A DNA stretch of 64,000 nt from Gracilaria domingensis (Eukaryota; Rhodophyta; Florideophyceae; Gracilariales; Gracilariaceae), in contig VCMS01000074.1 of the NCBI GenBank assembly GCA_022539475.1, forward strand, positions 124,001-188,000, given 5' to 3'. This document shows, piece by piece, positions 60,218-64,000 of this stretch. The stretch's first letter is position 1, and the number at the start of each line of letters is the position of its first letter. The position numbers and the translations under genes are program-made. The notes beneath the pieces were generated by a model that was not told the origin of the DNA, did not search any database, and saw nothing but the letters and a program-made list of their open reading frames with translations.

Positions 60218-61682
60218 TTTACAGCAAATGGTTACAAAATCACGAACCAGGCTAAGATGATATTAGTTTGGTTTTAGAGTCAATAATTGGGAAGCTTAGT
60301 CGTTTGACAATCATTTTGCTGACTGGGTTGTACAGAGTCGAATCCTCTTCAGGCTTCCCACTCAATGCTCGCATTTATCGGTTTTGCCACAAAAAGAATT
60401 ACTATTAAGTTTCTTGATATTCTAAAACAATGTGCATATTGTTGACAATTTTTATGAACTATGAGTTTTTTTAGATGTAAAGAAAATGGTCAGCATAATG
60501 CCTCTTAATCCGCTAGGGGAGAAATTGTTGGGGCATCTTATTATACTAGCTTCTTTCTTTATCTTCTTGTCATTCGTTGCTTCGCTTGCGTTTTACGTTT
60601 TTCTTTGGCATGATGGTGGTTGTCTTTTGCATTGAATTAGACTTAGAACATTATTTGTAGATTTATTCCTGAATCAAAGGGTGATTAGAGTTTACCATTT
60701 GATCCAGAAACGATAGTTATATCTCTCGAAAGAATGAAACTACTGTAACTCAACTTCTCTAATATATCTATATTGTAATTGATCAAACTCAACAAATCAA
60801 TGTAGAACGCTGACACTGAGAGTAATCTTTATCATATTGTAGATATCTAGGCCGTACAGAAATTACTCAAGTAGGACAGGGGGTGAAACAGTGGCGTCGT
60901 CAGATTCCGCCTGATCCGGGAACAATGGAGATTCCTTACTGTTGAATGGAGGAAGGGAGGCGAAGGACTACAATCAGACACCTGCCGGTGAAAACATTTA
61001 CTTGGTCAGTCCGAGCGCCTTAAATGCACTAGACTGCCGCTTCTAGCCCACTGCTAGTCAGCGGAGAGATTGAGTTGGTCCTCAGCCTACTCTGTTGCTG
61101 TCAACGTTCCTTACCTGAAGTAGGCTGACGTCAGCGTTCAAAACAATGTAGGTTTGGTAATTCACACCTCACCTTTTAGGCCGAACACGCAGCGTTATCC
61201 GTGATGCTAACGAGAACCAAATCAACTTGAGTAGACGCGATCTTTCACAACTCGCGTAATTCTCAACACCACACTTACCACCACTTTCATTCGCTTCACT
61301 ATCAGCTTTGAACATTTCCGACACAGCAGGATGCTGAGCCTCGGTATTCGAAATATCATCCATCACTCTAGTTTTTCGTCGTTTGTAGGATTTCTTCCTT
61401 TGCGCACTGCGCTTCCTCTCAGAGTTGATACAAATTGTATATAACCTATTTTTCTACCTCCTGAAAAACTCACCATCGGTAGTTCCTAGAGGATTCTTCA
61501 CAACATGATAATTAGTAAAAGCTAAACAAAATTTGAAGAACATGTCCAAACTCAAGAGCTCCCATCTCCACTTTGATCCAATTAAAGACTACAGACTCGG
61601 CATTCTTCCAAAGTAGTTTTCAACAATTATTCGATCGCTAGCAATAGAGCGGTTACGACGGCACTCCGCATAAGTTTAAAAC
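60218..61682. other. Intergenic stretch
   Basis: AT-rich. A tRNA-like segment at 60289-60359 is discussed under rejected items. A minus-strand frame at 61169-61366 may belong to the transposase remnant that follows, but shows no domain. Confidence 0.35.
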
Positions 61683-62000
61683 TCATTCTGTGGTCTTCTT
61701 TCGAACAATACAGCATAACATTCGCTCCATTCCCACGTATCCCTTGTCCATCAAAACCGCCCAGGTATCAAATGATCTTTTCACTTTACCATTATGGTTC
61801 TGCAATGCTTCATCTTTCGCCTTCTTTTGTAACGTTTTGCTATGAAAGCTCATATTCTTCTGAGGAATCGTACTGTCAGCAACTGATCCTGGGTGAGGTT
61901 CAGAACAAATAACAGCTAGGCCGCAGAGCAAAACGGATACTTCCATCTTTTGCCCATAAAGCTTGTGCTTTCCACTATAAAACTTCTTACCATCTTCCAT
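61683..62000 (-). pseudogene. DDE transposase fragment (DDE_Tnp_4 type)
   Basis: A 105 residue fragment with FYSGKHKLYGQKMEVSVLLC, PGSVADSTIP and WAVLMDKGYVGMER. This is the middle of a DDE_Tnp_4 nuclease, with the second catalytic Asp in V-A-D-S and the D-K-G-Y segment. The first and last catalytic regions are missing, so it is an inactive remnant. It is not a copy of the Harbinger at 44.5 kb: the sequence is clearly different, so a second DNA transposon family is present. No terminal repeats were recognised nearby. Confidence 0.65.
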
Positions 62001-64000
62001 AGAACAGAGTGGGAGATTTCCATGAACGAAATTTACATCGGTAGCGTATTTAGCTTGCGGATAGTTCGAACAGTGCTTGTGCTTAGTTCCTACAGAACGT
62101 CATAGAAAACGATTGCTCTATTTCCATAACATAATCTACATAATAATCCATCTCAAACGTGCGGACGAAATTGGTTACTGCCTTTTAAAAAGGAGGTTTC
62201 CTCATGCGGAACATACAAGCCAAATGATACCCAGTTCCTTCCACTTTGCACACTTTTAGAGCAATAAATAACATGTCAAAGCAGGAAATCGAAGACTTTT
62301 TGCCTCGGCCTTTCTTTCAACGCCGTGCTAAAACTTTTTCCGAACAATTATACAAGTACTAAAGCTGAAGCCTGTTGAAATTGGTCATTTGAAGTTTTGC
62401 TTGTTTACCGTCAAGTTCAAAAAATGTGTCAAAGATGGGGTGTTCTGACCAATTATCTTCGTCAAATTATTCAAACAGTTCAGATGAAAACTGTTCCAGT
62501 TCCGATCTTCGTGCTTCTTCAACATCGTTGATGTATTCTATAGCTTTTTTGGCGTGCTCTTTGTCGATTGCCATGACTAGAAGTCGTGAATGAAGAGTGG
62601 GAATAGGGTTAAGGATGGATTTGACGACTTGAACTCCAGGTACTGATCTATTACCGATGTTTTTACTAATAGGTGTCTAACTTCCGAAAGTCTGACCATA
62701 ACACTATTTGGCAACTTAGTGTCAATAACGAAACTGTATTTGATATCTATATTGAATTTACAATTCAAAACGTTTTACATAAAGATGTTTTCATCTCCTG
62801 ATGTGTGAATTGTATTAGAATGCTGTCATTTATTTCGTATTATTGTTACATCTATCGAGAAGTTGACGAATAACAGTTTAGTCATTGTATTGTGTGTTGT
62901 GGTGATTAAACGATCGGTGTCGAGCTGCTGTGTCCGGCGGTCCGATGGAAGAATAGAGGGCTCGTGTCGCTACGTTCTGTGTAGTGAAGTCGATTGGGTG
63001 CATAGGACCCTGGCGGCGAGTGAACGCACGAGAGGATCGTTATATTAGTGTAACGCGTGAAGAGAGAGTCTCTGGCCGTGTCGGTATCAGAGGTGAGATG
63101 TGTGATTGCTCGAGATGAGTCAATATACATGAATAGACGTCGACTGAGATTGTGTTGATTAATGGAGATGACGATGATAGATACATCTGTGTGTTGAATG
63201 GACATGAGAGCACTTATCTTACTCTTCAGGCTGAGGAGATAGATGCGTTGAAGCTACGATTCGGTGCTTGGGCCTATTCATTTGGAGTGTGGCGAAGGGG
63301 TGAGGCTGAATCAGTTGCTCGGGGTCATAGATGAAAGCCCGCGCGAGCGAGCCCCTTTAGATATGATAGAGTAGGGGATCTGGCAAGCTCTCTCGCTCGC
63401 GGTGAGAGGGAATAACATCCGCAGTGCTGATTGTATTCATATACTGCGAGTCAAATCAAGAATTCTTAAATTACGCAACATAAGAGTAGTTTAGTCTTGT
63501 GCCATGTCTGTGTGCGTTTTGTGAGAGGCAGGGTATACTCGAGGGGGTACACTTAGGAAATCACTCACGCGTTGTCCATGAGGCCCGAAGGTCGCAGAGC
63601 TATGTCGGGTGTAGTAGAGCAGCACATGCTTATTTGATGGGCAGCCTCAACAGATTCGATAGGTCGGAGTGGGACTTGTGCTATGAGGAGCGGCGTCGCA
63701 TGGTCGCAGGTAGGAGTCTGAAGGGTGAGGTGCGGCGAGGCTATGGAGGCGCGTTATGGTGAGTTGTGCATGCGATACACACAGGCTTTGTGTAGGGGGG
63801 TATCCCCTGAAGGTGGGATAGATAGACGCTTGATTGCCACCCGTGGTTGGAGATTGGACGCGTACTGCTTGAGAGGCAATACACGCTCGTAGAATCAGGT
63901 ACAGTGCTCGCCTTGCGTACGACGGTGGAGCTTTGACCATAACCGTGGTTGTGGATCGGCGCCGAATGCATACGAATTGGCTCCGTGCTGCTCTGGCTCT
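62001..64000. other. Intergenic stretch to the right edge
   Basis: No frame has supporting features. The part from about 62880 is GT-rich on the plus strand and includes a foldback built from GCGAGCGAG near 63335-63410. A retroelement LTR or other repeat is possible but cannot be shown from one copy. Confidence 0.4.

Noticed and set aside
60289-60359. tRNA-like segment: GGGAAGC and GCTTCCC form a perfect seven-pair acceptor stem 71 nt apart, with a B-box-like GAGTCGAATCC.
   Set aside because: The D arm is too short and lacks GG, no canonical anticodon stem-loop forms, and the T arm is offset. It may be a tRNA-derived remnant, but not a tRNA gene.

Overview
This is a nuclear chromosome segment of a eukaryote with sparse, mostly intron-poor genes set among transposons, foldback repeats and decayed gene copies. 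Bacterial organisation is absent: there are no operons or ribosome binding sites, and there are TATA boxes, spliceosomal introns and many mobile elements. The three best introns (84, 108 and 117 nt) have GTACGT or GTATGT donors, pyrimidine-rich AG acceptors, and ACTAAC or TACTAAC branch points. Intron-poor genes, many secreted cysteine-rich proteins and a mixed load of Ty3/gypsy, Harbinger and piggyBac-like elements would suit a multicellular red alga. That assignment is an inference; no marker gene proves it.

Layout. 1-4198: a minus-strand Ty3/gypsy-type LTR retrotransposon fossil that runs off the left edge. 4199-6673: AT-rich, no convincing gene. 6674-15350: plus-strand secreted proteins, namely a CC-motif protein (A1), a two-exon secreted protein (B1), a second CC-motif protein with its end motifs in swapped order (D) and a von Willebrand A protein. 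17760-18511: a decayed vWA copy. 18577-25100: two copies of a repeat; one carries a Harbinger-type MITE, and a neighbouring shared segment carries a piggyBac-like MITE, both with an empty site in the other copy. A minus-strand 675-703 aa cysteine-rich repeat protein lies between. 25497-28755: B2 and A2, paralogues of B1 and A1 in reversed order. 29067-30312: two minus-strand genes, one encoding a three-repeat cysteine protein.

32482-44100: an FkbM-like remnant; pieces of a shattered cysteine-rich gene; an intact 877 aa protein with a possible HET-like N-terminus; an ankyrin protein with a coiled coil and a hydrophobic glycine-rich segment; a segmental duplication of that gene's 3' end; and a GC-rich patch. 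44538-46675: an almost complete Harbinger transposon with TTA target duplications and two genes, whose transposase has His where the first catalytic Asp is expected. 47834-48088: a small secreted cysteine-rich protein. 49380-53690: GC-rich tandem repeats, and a new 538 aa protein bracketed by two copies of a ~220 bp repeat. 53690-56737: a decayed ephrin-receptor-like cysteine-rich ectodomain followed by an intact multi-pass membrane protein. 56952-64000: a small MITE, a proline-rich fragment, a candidate LTR-like insertion, a transposase fragment and featureless sequence.

Most host genes with a recognisable signal encode secreted or membrane proteins rich in cysteine, and several occur as intact plus decayed pairs. 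This looks like a fast-turnover surface or extracellular gene region, with transposons and foldback sequences reshaping it. The HET-like and ankyrin genes, side by side on one strand, are the best candidates for an undescribed cell-death or immune-type module, but that is only a hypothesis.
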